Counted from the stretch's first letter, positions 15,945-24,769 are shown. The stretch: 30,231 nucleotides of DNA from Alistipes sp. (GCA_019422485.1 JAHZDG010000024.1:1-30231); one strand, 5' to 3'. Translations and numbers: made by a program. Notes: generated from the letters alone by a model not told the origin.

Positions 15945-16528
15945 TGACACTGATTTTTGCGACGCATAACCGTCATAAACTGGAAGAAGTACAAGCCGTA
16001 TTGGGACCGGGTTTCCGGTTGGTGACTCCCGATGAGGCCGGGGTTCACGAAGAGATTCCCGAAGAACAGCCTACGTTGGAGGGCAATGCCTTCCAGAAGG
16101 CGGAATTTCTGTATGAACGGACCGGTCAGGACTGTTTTGCCGACGATACGGGTTTGGAAGTGGAAGCGCTCGGAGGAGCTCCGGGGGTCTATTCGGCCCG
16201 TTATGCCGGCGAGCATGTCTCCTATGAAGACAATAACCGTCTGTTGTTGAAAAATCTGGAAGGGGTGACCGATCGTCGGGCCCGTTTCCGGACGGTGATC
16301 GCCCTGATTCTGGGGGGTGAACGTTATCATTTTGAAGGCGTGGTCGAAGGCCGTATCGCAACGGAACCGCAGGGCGATCATGGATTCGGTTATGACCCGC
16401 TGTTTATTCCCGATGGGTACGAAACGAGCTTTGCCCAGATGAGCGCCGAAGCGAAAAATGCCATCAGTCATCGCGGTCGTGCGGTGGAAAAGCTGGCCGC
16501 TTTCCTGAAAGAAAAACACAACGGCTAA
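15944..16528 (+). CDS. rdgB: dITP/XTP pyrophosphatase (Ham1/RdgB)
   Basis: A 194-residue nucleotide-pool sanitising enzyme. It hydrolyses dITP, dHapTP-type and XTP/ITP non-canonical purine triphosphates to monophosphate and pyrophosphate, preventing their incorporation into DNA and RNA. Family motifs are all present: FATHNRHKLEEV (5-16), TLEGNAFQKAEF, FADDTGLEVEALGGAPGVYSARYAG near 65-90, the HGFGYDPLFIP loop, and the C-terminal SHRGRAVEKL. Length equals the family norm. It overlaps the HAD gene by one base, so both likely come from one transcript. About 170 purine-rich, gene-free bases follow before recO. Confidence 0.96.
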   Translation: MTLIFATHNRHKLEEVQAVLGPGFRLVTPDEAGVHEEIPEEQPTLEGNAFQKAEFLYERTGQDCFADDTGLEVEALGGAPGVYSARYAGEHVSYEDNNRLLLKNLEGVTDRRARFRTVIALILGGERYHFEGVVEGRIATEPQGDHGFGYDPLFIPDGYETSFAQMSAEAKNAISHRGRAVEKLAAFLKEKHNG

Positions 16529-16701
16529 GAAATCGGGGCCTGAGTGCGAGTGCATTCCCTGAACGGATCTGAAGATCTGAGGGCGAAACGGAAGGCTGCT
16601 CTTTGGCGTAGATAGAAAGGGTCGGTTGAGCCGGGAACGCGGATCAGAGGATGCGGAAGCGGAGGTTCAGGCAGCATGTGGGCCAGAAGAGAGGATGAAT
16701 C

Positions 16702-17433
16702 ATGGCAGGGGTCTATAAAGCACGAGGCATAGTGCTCCATACGGTCAAGTATGGCGAAAGTGCCTTGATCGCCTATGTGTTTACCGATGTGGGCGGGCGA
16801 CGCACGTATATGATCCCCGGGGCATACAGTCGTCGGGGAAAGAGCCATAAGGCGGCCCTGTTTCAGCCCATGTTTTTGCTGGAATTCGAAGGCTATGAGC
16901 AGCCGAAGGCCGAGATGCACCGCATGAAAGAGGTGCGGATGCTTCAGCCGTTGACCTCTCTGCCGTTCGATGTGCGGAAAAGTACCATTTCGCTGTTTAT
17001 GGCCGAGGTGCTTTATCGCCTGATCAAGGAGGTGGAGGCCAATGAACCGTTATTCGACTTTCTCAGCGCCTCCATCGTGCAACTGGATGCCTTGCAGGAG
17101 GGAATTTCCAATTTTCATCTCTGGTTTTTGGTCCGTCTGTCCTCTTATTTGGGATTCTATCCGGGCAATGAATACCGCGAGGAGAGTTATTTCGATATTC
17201 AGAGCGGACTTTTCTGTGCGGAGATGCCTTCGCACCGGACCGCCATGGAGCGGGGACCGGCCCGTTTGCTGGGCCGGCTGATGGATATGGAGGCTTCGGA
17301 GTTGAGCGCCTTGCGATTGGGACACGTCGAACGTACGGAATTTATGGAGGCTATGCTGGTCTTTTTCGGGTATCATTTCGATGCCATTTATCATGTCCGT
17401 TCGTTGGGAATCCTGCGGGAGGTTTTCCTCTAA
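16702..17433 (+). CDS. recO: DNA repair protein RecO
   Basis: A 243-residue RecO, which works with RecR (and RecF) to load RecA onto SSB-coated single-stranded DNA in gap repair. The N-terminal OB fold is seen as ARGIVLHTVKYGESALIAYVFT and RRTYMIPGAYSRRGKSHKAALFQPMFLLEFEG (about 7-65). A helical domain follows with ISLFMAEVLYRLI and FHLWFLVRLSSYLGFYPG. The cysteine cluster (CxxC...CxxC) found in many RecO proteins is absent here; only one cysteine is seen in the region, which is usual for Bacteroidota RecO. The ATG at 16702 (MAGVYKARG) fits the family start. No promoter was found. Confidence 0.92.
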   Translation: MAGVYKARGIVLHTVKYGESALIAYVFTDVGGRRTYMIPGAYSRRGKSHKAALFQPMFLLEFEGYEQPKAEMHRMKEVRMLQPLTSLPFDVRKSTISLFMAEVLYRLIKEVEANEPLFDFLSASIVQLDALQEGISNFHLWFLVRLSSYLGFYPGNEYREESYFDIQSGLFCAEMPSHRTAMERGPARLLGRLMDMEASELSALRLGHVERTEFMEAMLVFFGYHFDAIYHVRSLGILREVFL

Positions 17434-17517
17434 GGGGGAGAATGATGTTAAGGGCGATTGATCGGTCGGGAAGGGCCGAAAATGGAACCGCCCACAAAGA
17501 AAACAAACAGATTATCT

Positions 17518-17525
17518 TATATTTG
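17518..17525 (+). promoter_or_regulatory. possible -7 element upstream of the symporter gene
   Basis: TATATTTG fits TAnnTTTG inside a short AT-rich island of an otherwise GC-rich gap. It would give a leader of about 110 bases before the symporter start. There is no -33 match at the right distance. Confidence 0.4.
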
Positions 17526-17641
17526 CAAATAGGACAACGGGCGAGCATGCAGGAACGGCCCGAAGCATAGGAGAGAGAAGATCGGGGAGAGAAGGGGCAG
17601 GCTTCGGAGACTTTCCCGATCGCTTTTTGTGAAAACATTGG

Positions 17642-18895
17642 ATGGAGATGGAAACCATGAAAAAATATGATCGCTGGTTGCCCGTGTATATCCTGATCGC
17701 GTTGGGATTGGGTGTTGCTCTGGGACGATGGTGTGTAGCAAGTGCTCGGGTAGGCGAGGTGGTCGTGCCGGTCGCCTCATGGATGGGGACTTCGTTCATG
17801 AACCTGCTGAAGGTTCTGGTGATTCCGTTGGTCTTCAGTTCGCTGGTTTCGGGCGTGATGAACCTGGGCTCGGGGAGTCATGTGGGGCGTTTGGGGGCCA
17901 AGACGCTGGGATTGTATATGTTGACGACCCTGATTGCGGTTGTGACGGGCCTGGCTTTGGTGGATACGATTCGCCCCGGAGAGGGAGCCCCCCTGCAAAA
18001 CGTGACCGAAATCGAACCGATCGTGGGGCAAAATGGCGGTTTTACCGCATTCCTGCAAAATATTTTCCCATCCAACATCGTTGAGTCTATGGCTTCCGGC
18101 GAGATGCTGCATGTCATTTTGTTCGCGATTCTGTTCGGGATTTTCGCGATGCGGATTGGTGAACAACGGAAACAGTTCCTGAACGAATTGTTCAGCTCGA
18201 TTTTTGATGTGATGATGCACATGACCGGTTGGGTTGTCCGATTGGCTCCGTTGGGTGTATTGGGTCTGGTGACGCGGGAAGTGGCTCGCCATGGCGATAT
18301 TGCGGCGATCGCTTCCAGTCTCGGTCTCTTCATGGTGACGGTCTCCGTCGGGTTGTTCTTTCATTTTTTTGTGACTTTGCCGGTTTTGGTGCGCCTGCTT
18401 TCGGGAGCCCGGCCCTATCGGCATCTGCGGAATATGACCACACCCTTGTTGACCGCTTTCACGACCGCTTCGTCGTCGGCTACCCTGCCGCTGACCCTGG
18501 AAGCCGTCGAAAAACGGAGCGGCGTATCGAAACAGGTGGCCAGTTTTACTTTGCCGCTGGGGGCTACGATCAATATGGATGGAACGGCTCTGTTTGAATG
18601 TGTGGCAGCCATTTTCGTGGCACAGGCTTATGGAGTCGATCTTTCGTTGGGGGCTCAGGTGGTGGTCGTGATCACCGCGTTGGTGACCTCCATCGGCGCG
18701 GCAGGCATTCCGATGGCCAGTTTTGTGATGTTGGTGATTGTCCTTACGGCGGTCGGTTTGCCGATCGAAGGGCTGAGCCTGATCCTGGCGGTCGACTTTT
18801 TGTTGGACATGATGCGCACTGCCACAAATGTTTGGAGCGACACTTGTGTGACAGTCATCGTGGCACATAGTGAAGGAGAAAGATTAAAAGTTTGA
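17642..18895 (+). CDS. dicarboxylate/amino acid:cation symporter (DAACS family)
   Basis: A 417-residue inner-membrane secondary transporter of the GltPh/DctA/GltP family, which takes up acidic amino acids or C4-dicarboxylates with sodium or protons. Signature elements in order are the serine-rich hairpin tip TTASSSATLPLTLE (about 277-290), GATINMDGTALFE in TM7 (sodium site NMDGT), SIGAAGIPMASF (hairpin 2), and DFLLDMMRTATNVWSD in TM8, which carries the substrate-binding Asp and Asn. In TM8, the Arg in MMRTATN is at the position that favours acidic substrates such as glutamate, aspartate or dicarboxylate. The start at 17642 (MEMETMKKYD) or 17657 cannot be separated. It stands alone. Confidence 0.92.
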   Translation: MEMETMKKYDRWLPVYILIALGLGVALGRWCVASARVGEVVVPVASWMGTSFMNLLKVLVIPLVFSSLVSGVMNLGSGSHVGRLGAKTLGLYMLTTLIAVVTGLALVDTIRPGEGAPLQNVTEIEPIVGQNGGFTAFLQNIFPSNIVESMASGEMLHVILFAILFGIFAMRIGEQRKQFLNELFSSIFDVMMHMTGWVVRLAPLGVLGLVTREVARHGDIAAIASSLGLFMVTVSVGLFFHFFVTLPVLVRLLSGARPYRHLRNMTTPLLTAFTTASSSATLPLTLEAVEKRSGVSKQVASFTLPLGATINMDGTALFECVAAIFVAQAYGVDLSLGAQVVVVITALVTSIGAAGIPMASFVMLVIVLTAVGLPIEGLSLILAVDFLLDMMRTATNVWSDTCVTVIVAHSEGERLKV

Positions 18896-19020
18896 TTTTT
18901 AATGAATTGATGATTTTTTACGGGAATCTAGGTCCGATAACGTCTTTTTCTGCACGTTATTTGTCTGAATATAAAAACCGTTAGAATCAAACAGTTCGTT
19001 TTTTTCTTTAAAAAAATGTT
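18896..19020. other. AT-rich intergenic region with a 7-bp inverted repeat
   Basis: This AT-rich gap separates the symporter from the HU promoter. ATAACGT at 18937-18943 and ACGTTAT at 18954-18960 form an inverted repeat around a 10-base loop. It lacks a GC-rich stem and a T tract, so it is not a strong terminator. Confidence 0.35.
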
Positions 19021-19028
19021 TATCTTTG
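19021..19028 (+). promoter_or_regulatory. -7 promoter element of the HU gene
   Basis: TATCTTTG matches TAnnTTTG, preceded by an AT-rich tract of T and A runs as is common for highly expressed Bacteroidota genes. The leader would be about 90 bases. The -33 region has only an imperfect TTCG. Confidence 0.5.
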
Positions 19029-19125
19029 CATTCCGTACTGTGGAGTTTTGCGGTGAACGTGTGACAATCGGTGCGGATTAAGCGAGAACGTTTTAATTTA
19101 ACAATTCATTTAAAATATTTCAATC

Positions 19126-19410
19126 ATGACAAAGGCGGATATTGTTAACGACATTGCTAAAAGCACCGGTGTCGAAAAGGCACAGGTTCAGCAAATCGTT
19201 GAAGCTTTCATGGAATCAATCAAGGATTCTCTGATTTCCAATAACAATGTATATTTGAGAGGCTTCGGGAGTTTTATCGTAAAACGTCGCGCTGAAAAAG
19301 TAGCACGTAACATCTCGAAGAACACGACCATTACCATTCCCGCTCACAATATTCCGGCATTCAAACCGGCTAAGAGTTTTTCGGGTAAGGTAAAAACTAG
19401 TACTAAATAA
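19126..19410 (+). CDS. HU family DNA-binding protein
   Basis: A 94-residue histone-like nucleoid protein that binds and bends DNA as a dimer. The N-terminal helices read MTKADIVNDIAKSTGVEKAQVQQIVEAF. The body has VYLRGFGSFIVKRRAEKVARNI, followed by the beta-arm and C-terminal ITIPAHNIPAFKPAKSFS, corresponding to the usual IPA-x-x-x-PxFxPGK block. The arm carries NISKNTT in place of the common NPxTG, so the proline-intercalating turn is altered. Length is normal. It begins a run with a 30-residue basic gene 25 bases downstream and an RNase E/G gene beyond a hairpin. It could be named HU or IHF-like; the sequence does not decide. Confidence 0.93.
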   Translation: MTKADIVNDIAKSTGVEKAQVQQIVEAFMESIKDSLISNNNVYLRGFGSFIVKRRAEKVARNISKNTTITIPAHNIPAFKPAKSFSGKVKTSTK

Positions 19411-19435
19411 TTAACCCTATTAAAAACACACCGTT

Positions 19436-19528
19436 ATGCCTAGTGGTAAGAAAAGAAAACGGCATAAGATGGCTACTCACAAGCGCAAAAAACGTCTGCG
19501 CAAGAACCGTCATAAAAAGAAAAAGTAA
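19436..19528 (+). CDS. 30-residue highly basic protein, AURKAIP1/COX24 (bS22/mS38-like) type
   Basis: A tiny gene of 30 codons: ATG at 19436, TAA at 19526. The product starts MPSGKKRKRHKMATHKRKK and ends in a run of four lysines; 18 of 30 residues are Lys or Arg and three are His. This matches the annotated AURKAIP1/COX24-domain proteins of Bacteroidota, whose relatives include mitochondrial mS38 and mycobacterial bS22, both small-subunit ribosomal proteins. A ribosomal location here is an inference from that relationship and from the extreme charge. It lies 25 bases after the HU stop and so probably shares its transcript, and a hairpin follows. It is below the size cut-off of most gene finders. 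Confidence 0.82.
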   Translation: MPSGKKRKRHKMATHKRKKRLRKNRHKKKK

Positions 19529-19551
19529 GTAGCCTCATTATGTTAACTGCT

Positions 19552-19586
19552 ATAAACCTAAAGTACCTTCGGGGCTTTAGGTTTAT
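19552..19586 (+). terminator. hairpin between the small basic gene and the RNase E/G gene
   Basis: A 12-bp stem (ATAAACCTAAAG at 19552-19563 with CTTTAGGTTTAT at 19575-19586) closes a loop that holds a small CC-TTCG-GG hairpin. The T tract is weak, so it may end most HU transcripts while allowing some read-through, or act as a processing site. Confidence 0.65.
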
Positions 19587-19676
19587 TGCATAATAATGTG
19601 TGACGCCCCTGCCTCGGAAGAAGTGTCGATTCGCTCCAGGCGGGTTTTGGTGTTTGGGTGTATTCGCAGAAATCCC

Positions 19677-21221
19677 ATGAACAAAGAATTAATCATCAAT
19701 GTAACTTCCAATGAGATAACTATTGCGCTTTTCGAGGACAAGCAACTCGTCGAGCTCAACAAGGAGAAGTGCAAAACCGGATATGCCGTTGGTGACATCT
19801 ATTTGGGTAAGGTCAAGAAGATCATGCCCGGACTCAATGCTGCGTTTGTCAATGTGGGTCACGAAAAGGACGGCTTTATTCATTACCTCGACTTGGGCCC
19901 TCAGTTCGCCTCGCTGCACAAGTTGACGGGGCAGTTGGCCAATCGGAAAAAAGTATCTGACTTTTCGGCGCTCAAGTTTGAAAAACCCCTGCCTAAGAAC
20001 GGCAAAATCTCCGAATATATCGCTACCGGGCAGACCATTGTCGTACAGATCGCCAAGGAAGCCATCTCGACCAAAGGTCCCCGACTGACCTCTGACATTT
20101 CCCTGGCGGGACGCAATGTGGTGCTGATCCCGTTTTCCAATAAGATCTCCATTTCCCAGAAAATCCGCTCTTCGGAAGAGCGTAACCGCCTGAAGAAAAT
20201 CGCTCAGGGAGTCCTGCCCAACAATTACGGCGTGATTATCCGGACTGCCGCCGTAGGGAAAGGGGTGGAAGATCTCGAACAGGATATCTCGTCCCTGATC
20301 CAGAAGTGGGAACAGGCGTTGCAAAATATCCGTACGCAGACTCCGCCCTCGTTGTTGTTGGGCGAGATGAACCGTACGACGACCATTATCCGAGACCTGC
20401 TCAACGGGTCGTTCAGCAGCATTTATGTGGACGACCAGGCGGTGTATGAGGAGGTGCGCGACTATATCAATACCATCGCGCCGGAAAAGACCAAAATCGT
20501 TAAACTGTATAAGGGCAGCGTGCCGATCTTCGACAATTTCGATGTGTCGAAACAGATCATGTCGCTGTTTGCCAAATATGTCTCTTTGCGCAAGGGCGCT
20601 TATCTGATCATCGAACATACCGAGGCGCTCCATGTGGTGGACGTCAACAGCGGCAACCGGGCCAAGGTGGAGGACGATCAGGAACGGACCGCCATGGAAG
20701 TAAACCTGAATGCGGCGGCCGAGATTGCCCGTCAGTTGCGGTTGCGCGATATGGGCGGGATCATTGTGATCGACTTTATCGACCTGCACAAGGGGGAAAA
20801 CCGGGCGGCACTGGTGGCCGAAATGACCAAACTGATGGCGGCCGACCGGGCCAAACATACCATTTTGCCGTTGTCGAAATTCGGTTTGATGCAGATTACC
20901 CGTCAGCGGGTGCGTCCCGAAACCCATATCGATATGCATGAGGTTTGTCCGGCTTGTCACGGGACGGGGCAGGTGACGCCGTCGGCCCTGCTGGATGAAC
21001 AGATCGAAAACCAGATCGCCTATTTTGCCGGCGACCGGGGGGAACGTTATATCAAACTGCGGGTGAGTCCGATCGTCGGGGCATTTTTGCGTCGGGGATT
21101 GATTTCGCTGCGGTTGAAATGGATGTTGCGCTATCGCTGCTGCATCCGCATCGTGGAGGATACCCATACGGGAATTATCGAAACCCGCTTTTTCAATCGC
21201 CACGATGAAGAGCTGATCTGA
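19677..21221 (+). CDS. rng: ribonuclease E/G family endoribonuclease
   Basis: A 514-residue single-strand-specific endoribonuclease for rRNA maturation and mRNA decay. An S1 RNA-binding domain lies near 37-125 (VGDIYLGKVKKIMPGLNAAFVNVGHEKDGF). The RNase H-like catalytic domain has the two magnesium-binding aspartates in VVDVNSGNR (D322) and VIDFIDL (D366), equivalent to D303 and D346 of E. coli RNase E. The zinc-link cysteines C424 and C427 lie in CPACHGTGQ. The C-terminus ends shortly after the small domain, so there is no long degradosome scaffold, which favours the RNase G form. The ATG at 19677 (MNKELIINVTSNEITIALFED) matches the family start. It lies 90 bases past the hairpin; no separate promoter was found. 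Confidence 0.94.
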   Translation: MNKELIINVTSNEITIALFEDKQLVELNKEKCKTGYAVGDIYLGKVKKIMPGLNAAFVNVGHEKDGFIHYLDLGPQFASLHKLTGQLANRKKVSDFSALKFEKPLPKNGKISEYIATGQTIVVQIAKEAISTKGPRLTSDISLAGRNVVLIPFSNKISISQKIRSSEERNRLKKIAQGVLPNNYGVIIRTAAVGKGVEDLEQDISSLIQKWEQALQNIRTQTPPSLLLGEMNRTTTIIRDLLNGSFSSIYVDDQAVYEEVRDYINTIAPEKTKIVKLYKGSVPIFDNFDVSKQIMSLFAKYVSLRKGAYLIIEHTEALHVVDVNSGNRAKVEDDQERTAMEVNLNAAAEIARQLRLRDMGGIIVIDFIDLHKGENRAALVAEMTKLMAADRAKHTILPLSKFGLMQITRQRVRPETHIDMHEVCPACHGTGQVTPSALLDEQIENQIAYFAGDRGERYIKLRVSPIVGAFLRRGLISLRLKWMLRYRCCIRIVEDTHTGIIETRFFNRHDEELI

Positions 21222-21326
21222 GACGAAGGCCGGACGGGAAACGGAGATTGTTGTGCCCGGAGGGGTTGAATGACCGTTTCCCCGGGCTGTTTCGGACGAA
21301 GAGAAGCGTGTTGAATCGGAGAGGTC

Positions 21327-24300
21327 ATGACCGCACAAGAGTTACTCGAATTGTTTCTGGGGCAGAAACCCAGTCGTGAATTTTTGAAACAGAGCGGACG
21401 TTGCCATACACTGGAGGCGGCTGCGCTGGCCGGATCGTCGTTTTCGCTGCTGGCTGCCGGAACCGTTTTGCAACGCGGGGGGCTGCACGTGATGGTGATG
21501 GAGGATCGCGATGCGGCCGGGTATCTGTATAACGACCTGTTCCCGTTTTTGGATGAACGGAGGCTGCTCTTTTTCCCGACGGCCTACAAGCGTTCCATCC
21601 AGTTCGGGCAGGAGGATCCGGCGGGAATCGTTCAACGGACCACGGCGTTGGGAGCGATCCGTAATTTGGGTTCGGGTACGTTGGTGCTCTGTACCTATCC
21701 CGAAGCGTTGGTCGAAAAAGTGGTCGGACGCCAGCAATTGGCCTCCAGTACCTTGCAGATTCGGGTCGGAGACACCCTATCGACCGCATTCGTAGAGGAT
21801 GCCTTGCGGGAGAACGGTTTCGAACGGGTGGAATTTGTGTATGAACCCGGGCAGTATTCGTTGCGCGGGGGAATTATCGATATTTTTTCTTTTGCGGACA
21901 ATCGTCCCTATCGAGTCGATTTCTTCGGCGACGAGGTCGATTCGATTCGCTATTTTGATTTGGGGACTCAGCTCTCGGTGCAGAAACTCGATCAGGTGGA
22001 GATCGTTCCCAACCTGAAGGATCGGGCCGAACAACGCGTTTCGTTTGCCCGTTATGCCGAAGGGGCGACCTATTGGCTGGCAGACGGGGCTTATACGCTC
22101 AAGCGTTTCGATGACATCCGCAGTCGGGTGTTGGGCGAGTTGGACGAGCCGTCAGCCATCGATACGTTGGTGACCAGCCGGAAGGCCTTTCTGGAAGATA
22201 CCTCCGGAAATTCTTGGGTCTTGTTGCGCAATAACGTGACCGAACGTCCGACGGAAGTGCGGGTCTCTTTCGATACGGCTCCACAGCCCTCGTTCAACAA
22301 AAAGTTCGAATTGCTGGCCGAGGATATTCACACCCGTCAGGGTGAGGGCTATACGACCTGTCTGTTGACGGAAAACAAGGCGCAGATCGAACGTTTGCGC
22401 AATATTTTCCATTCGATGGGCGAGCGGAACCTTGCTTTCGAACCGGTGGACGCCACCCTGCATGAAGGTTTTATCGATCACAACCTGAAGCATTGCTTCT
22501 ATACGGATCATCAGCTCTTCGACCGGTATCAGCGCTATCGGATCCGCGGCGAGATCGACCGAAGCGAAAGCCTGACGATTCAGGAACTCAATTCGCTGAA
22601 AGTCGGCGACTATGTGGTGCATATCGACCATGGGGTGGGGCGTTTCGGCGGGCTGACCCGGACGGTCGAAAACGGCAAGGTGCACGAGGCGATCAAGTTG
22701 GTGTATCGCGATAATGATGTGTTGCTGGTGAATGTGCATGCCCTGCATCGTATCTCCAAATATAAGGACAAGGATGGAGATCCCCCCAAGATCTACAAGT
22801 TGGGTTCGGGGGCCTGGCAGCGACTCAAGCAGAATACCAAGAAGGCGGTCAAGGATATTGCCCGCGAACTGATCGAATTGTATGCACGTCGGAAAGCGAG
22901 CCAGGGGTTCGCCTTCTCGCCCGACAGTTTTCTGCAATATGAGCTGGAAGCATCGTTCGTGTATGAAGATACACCCGACCAGCAGACGGCGACCCAGGCC
23001 GTGAAGGCCGATATGGAATCGCCCACGCCGATGGACCGGCTGGTCTGCGGCGATGTGGGTTTCGGTAAAACCGAAGTGGCCATTCGGGCGGCTTTCAAGG
23101 CGGTGACCGACTCCAAACAGGTGGCGGTGTTGGTGCCTACGACGATTCTGGCCTTGCAGCACTACCGGACTTTCAACGAGCGTTTGAAAGATTTTCCGGT
23201 GCGGATCGAACAGCTGACACGGGTGAGAAGCGCCGCCGAAACCCGACAGATTCTGGAAGAGGTGAAGTCGGGGAAGGTGGATATTCTGATCGGAACCCAC
23301 AAAATCCTGGGTAAGCAGGTCGAGTTCCACGACCTGGGGCTGCTGATCATCGACGAAGAGCAGAAATTCGGAGTGGCGGCCAAGGAAAAGTTGCGTCAGA
23401 TGCGGGTGGCGGTCGATACGCTGACCCTGACGGCAACGCCGATTCCGCGTACCTTACAGTTCTCGTTGATGGGGTCGCGGGACCTGTCGGTCATCTCGAC
23501 TCCGCCGCCCAACCGTCAGCCGGTGGCCACCGAAAGCCATCTGTTCGACGAAGAGATCATTCGCGAAGCCATCGAATTCGAATTGGCTCGGGGAGGTCAG
23601 GTCTATTTTGTCCACAATCGGGTGGAGGACATCGATCGCATCGCGGCCTTGATTAAAAAGCTCTGTCCGCAGGCACGGGTGGTGACGGGCCACGGTCAGA
23701 TGCCCGGCACGCAGCTCGAAAAACTGATGATGGATTTTATCTACGGCGAGTACGATGTGTTGGTGGCGACTTCGATCATCGAATCCGGTGTGGATGTTCC
23801 CAATGCCAATACCATCATCATCAATAACGCTCATCGTTTCGGATTGAGCGACCTGCATCAGTTGAGGGGGCGGGTGGGCCGATCCAACCGGAAGGCCTAT
23901 TGCTACCTGTTGACGCCGCCGGACGAAATGCTCTCGTCGGAAGGTCGGCGTCGTTTGCGGGCGATCGAGGAGTTCTCCGATCTGGGGTCGGGATTCAACA
24001 TCGCCATGCAGGATTTGGATATTCGCGGGGCGGGCAATCTGCTGGGAGGCGAACAGAGCGGGTTTATTGCCGACATCGGGTTCGAAACCTATCAGAAGAT
24101 TCTGAACGAAGCCATGGCCGAGTTGCGGGAGGAAGAGTATGCGAAGGCGGTGGAAGCCGGAGCCTCACCGCAGGATGCCGCGAAGGGGGCTCCTTCGGCG
24201 GGGAATGTGTTGCCGGTGAAATCGGTCTATCTGACCGATGCCCAGATCGAAACCGACCGCGAGGCGTTCATTCCCGACGAATATATCGGCAGCAGTACCG

Positions 24301-24704
24301 AGAAGCTGCGCTTGTACCGTGAGTTGGACAACATCTCGACCGAAGACCGGCTGGAAAAATTCCGCAGCGAATTGATCGACCGTTTCGGCGACATTCCTAC
24401 GCCGACCGAAGAGCTTTTCGATATTGTGCGGTTGAGGTGGTTGTGTATCGAACTGGGCTTCGAGAAAGCCATTGTCAAGAACGGGATTCTGATCCTGAAA
24501 TTCATCGAAAATCCGCATAGCGCCTACTATCAGAGTGCGCTGTTCGGAGAGATTCTGAAGGTCAGTACCCGGCCGGGAAGCAAATTTGTTTTCCGTCAGA
24601 ACAATAATAAGTTGTCAGTTGTAGTTAGAAATATAAAAGATGTTGCGGCGGCTACGGGAGTTTTGCGCGAATTGCGACGGCAGGTTGCACAAGAACAAGG
24701 ATAG
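21327..24704 (+). CDS. mfd: transcription-repair coupling factor Mfd
   Basis: A 1125-residue SF2 translocase that removes stalled RNA polymerase from damaged template and recruits UvrA. Order of parts: UvrB-homologous N-terminal region with YEPGQYSLRGGIIDIFSF near 170-190; the RNA polymerase-interacting domain near 425-500 (LKVGDYVVHIDHGVGRFGGL); the helicase core with Walker A GDVGFGKTEVA near 575-585, the DEEQ box in IIDEEQKFGV near 673-682 and TATPIPRTLQFSLMGSRDLS; the TRG region with DLHQLRGRVGRSNRKAYCYLL, LGSGFNIAMQDLDIRGAGNLLGGEQSG; and the C-terminal UvrA-binding domain. Length is normal for Bacteroidota. It begins 105 bases after the RNase gene and may be on the same transcript. Confidence 0.97.
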   Translation: MTAQELLELFLGQKPSREFLKQSGRCHTLEAAALAGSSFSLLAAGTVLQRGGLHVMVMEDRDAAGYLYNDLFPFLDERRLLFFPTAYKRSIQFGQEDPAGIVQRTTALGAIRNLGSGTLVLCTYPEALVEKVVGRQQLASSTLQIRVGDTLSTAFVEDALRENGFERVEFVYEPGQYSLRGGIIDIFSFADNRPYRVDFFGDEVDSIRYFDLGTQLSVQKLDQVEIVPNLKDRAEQRVSFARYAEGATYWLADGAYTLKRFDDIRSRVLGELDEPSAIDTLVTSRKAFLEDTSGNSWVLLRNNVTERPTEVRVSFDTAPQPSFNKKFELLAEDIHTRQGEGYTTCLLTENKAQIERLRNIFHSMGERNLAFEPVDATLHEGFIDHNLKHCFYTDHQLFDRYQRYRIRGEIDRSESLTIQELNSLKVGDYVVHIDHGVGRFGGLTRTVENGKVHEAIKLVYRDNDVLLVNVHALHRISKYKDKDGDPPKIYKLGSGAWQRLKQNTKKAVKDIARELIELYARRKASQGFAFSPDSFLQYELEASFVYEDTPDQQTATQAVKADMESPTPMDRLVCGDVGFGKTEVAIRAAFKAVTDSKQVAVLVPTTILALQHYRTFNERLKDFPVRIEQLTRVRSAAETRQILEEVKSGKVDILIGTHKILGKQVEFHDLGLLIIDEEQKFGVAAKEKLRQMRVAVDTLTLTATPIPRTLQFSLMGSRDLSVISTPPPNRQPVATESHLFDEEIIREAIEFELARGGQVYFVHNRVEDIDRIAALIKKLCPQARVVTGHGQMPGTQLEKLMMDFIYGEYDVLVATSIIESGVDVPNANTIIINNAHRFGLSDLHQLRGRVGRSNRKAYCYLLTPPDEMLSSEGRRRLRAIEEFSDLGSGFNIAMQDLDIRGAGNLLGGEQSGFIADIGFETYQKILNEAMAELREEEYAKAVEAGASPQDAAKGAPSAGNVLPVKSVYLTDAQIETDREAFIPDEYIGSSTEKLRLYRELDNISTEDRLEKFRSELIDRFGDIPTPTEELFDIVRLRWLCIELGFEKAIVKNGILILKFIENPHSAYYQSALFGEILKVSTRPGSKFVFRQNNNKLSVVVRNIKDVAAATGVLRELRRQVAQEQG

Positions 24705-24734
24705 TTGATTGAATCCAGGGATTCGTTATCTTTG
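24705..24734 (+). promoter_or_regulatory. promoter of the coaX envelope cluster
   Basis: TATCTTTG (24727-24734) matches the -7 consensus, and TTG at 24705-24707 lies 19 bases upstream. The -33 box begins at the mfd stop codon. Start would be near 24741, giving a leader of about 29 bases to coaX. Confidence 0.6.
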
Positions 24735-24769
24735 TATCGGAGTCGTTGTACAAATTAAACGAAGTTTGT

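Noticed and set aside
17777..18868. A 363-codon minus-strand frame opposite the symporter
   Set aside because: His/Gln/Arg-rich composition and no hydrophobic or domain pattern; the plus strand encodes an evident transporter.
18937..18960. ATAACGT...ACGTTAT as a terminator of the symporter gene
   Set aside because: The stem is only seven pairs and AT-rich, the loop is 10 bases, and no T tract follows. It is kept only as an inverted repeat.
19689..21338. A 549-codon open frame on the minus strand opposite the RNase E/G gene
   Set aside because: It lies almost entirely antisense to a gene with conserved catalytic residues, and its product has no recognisable domain.
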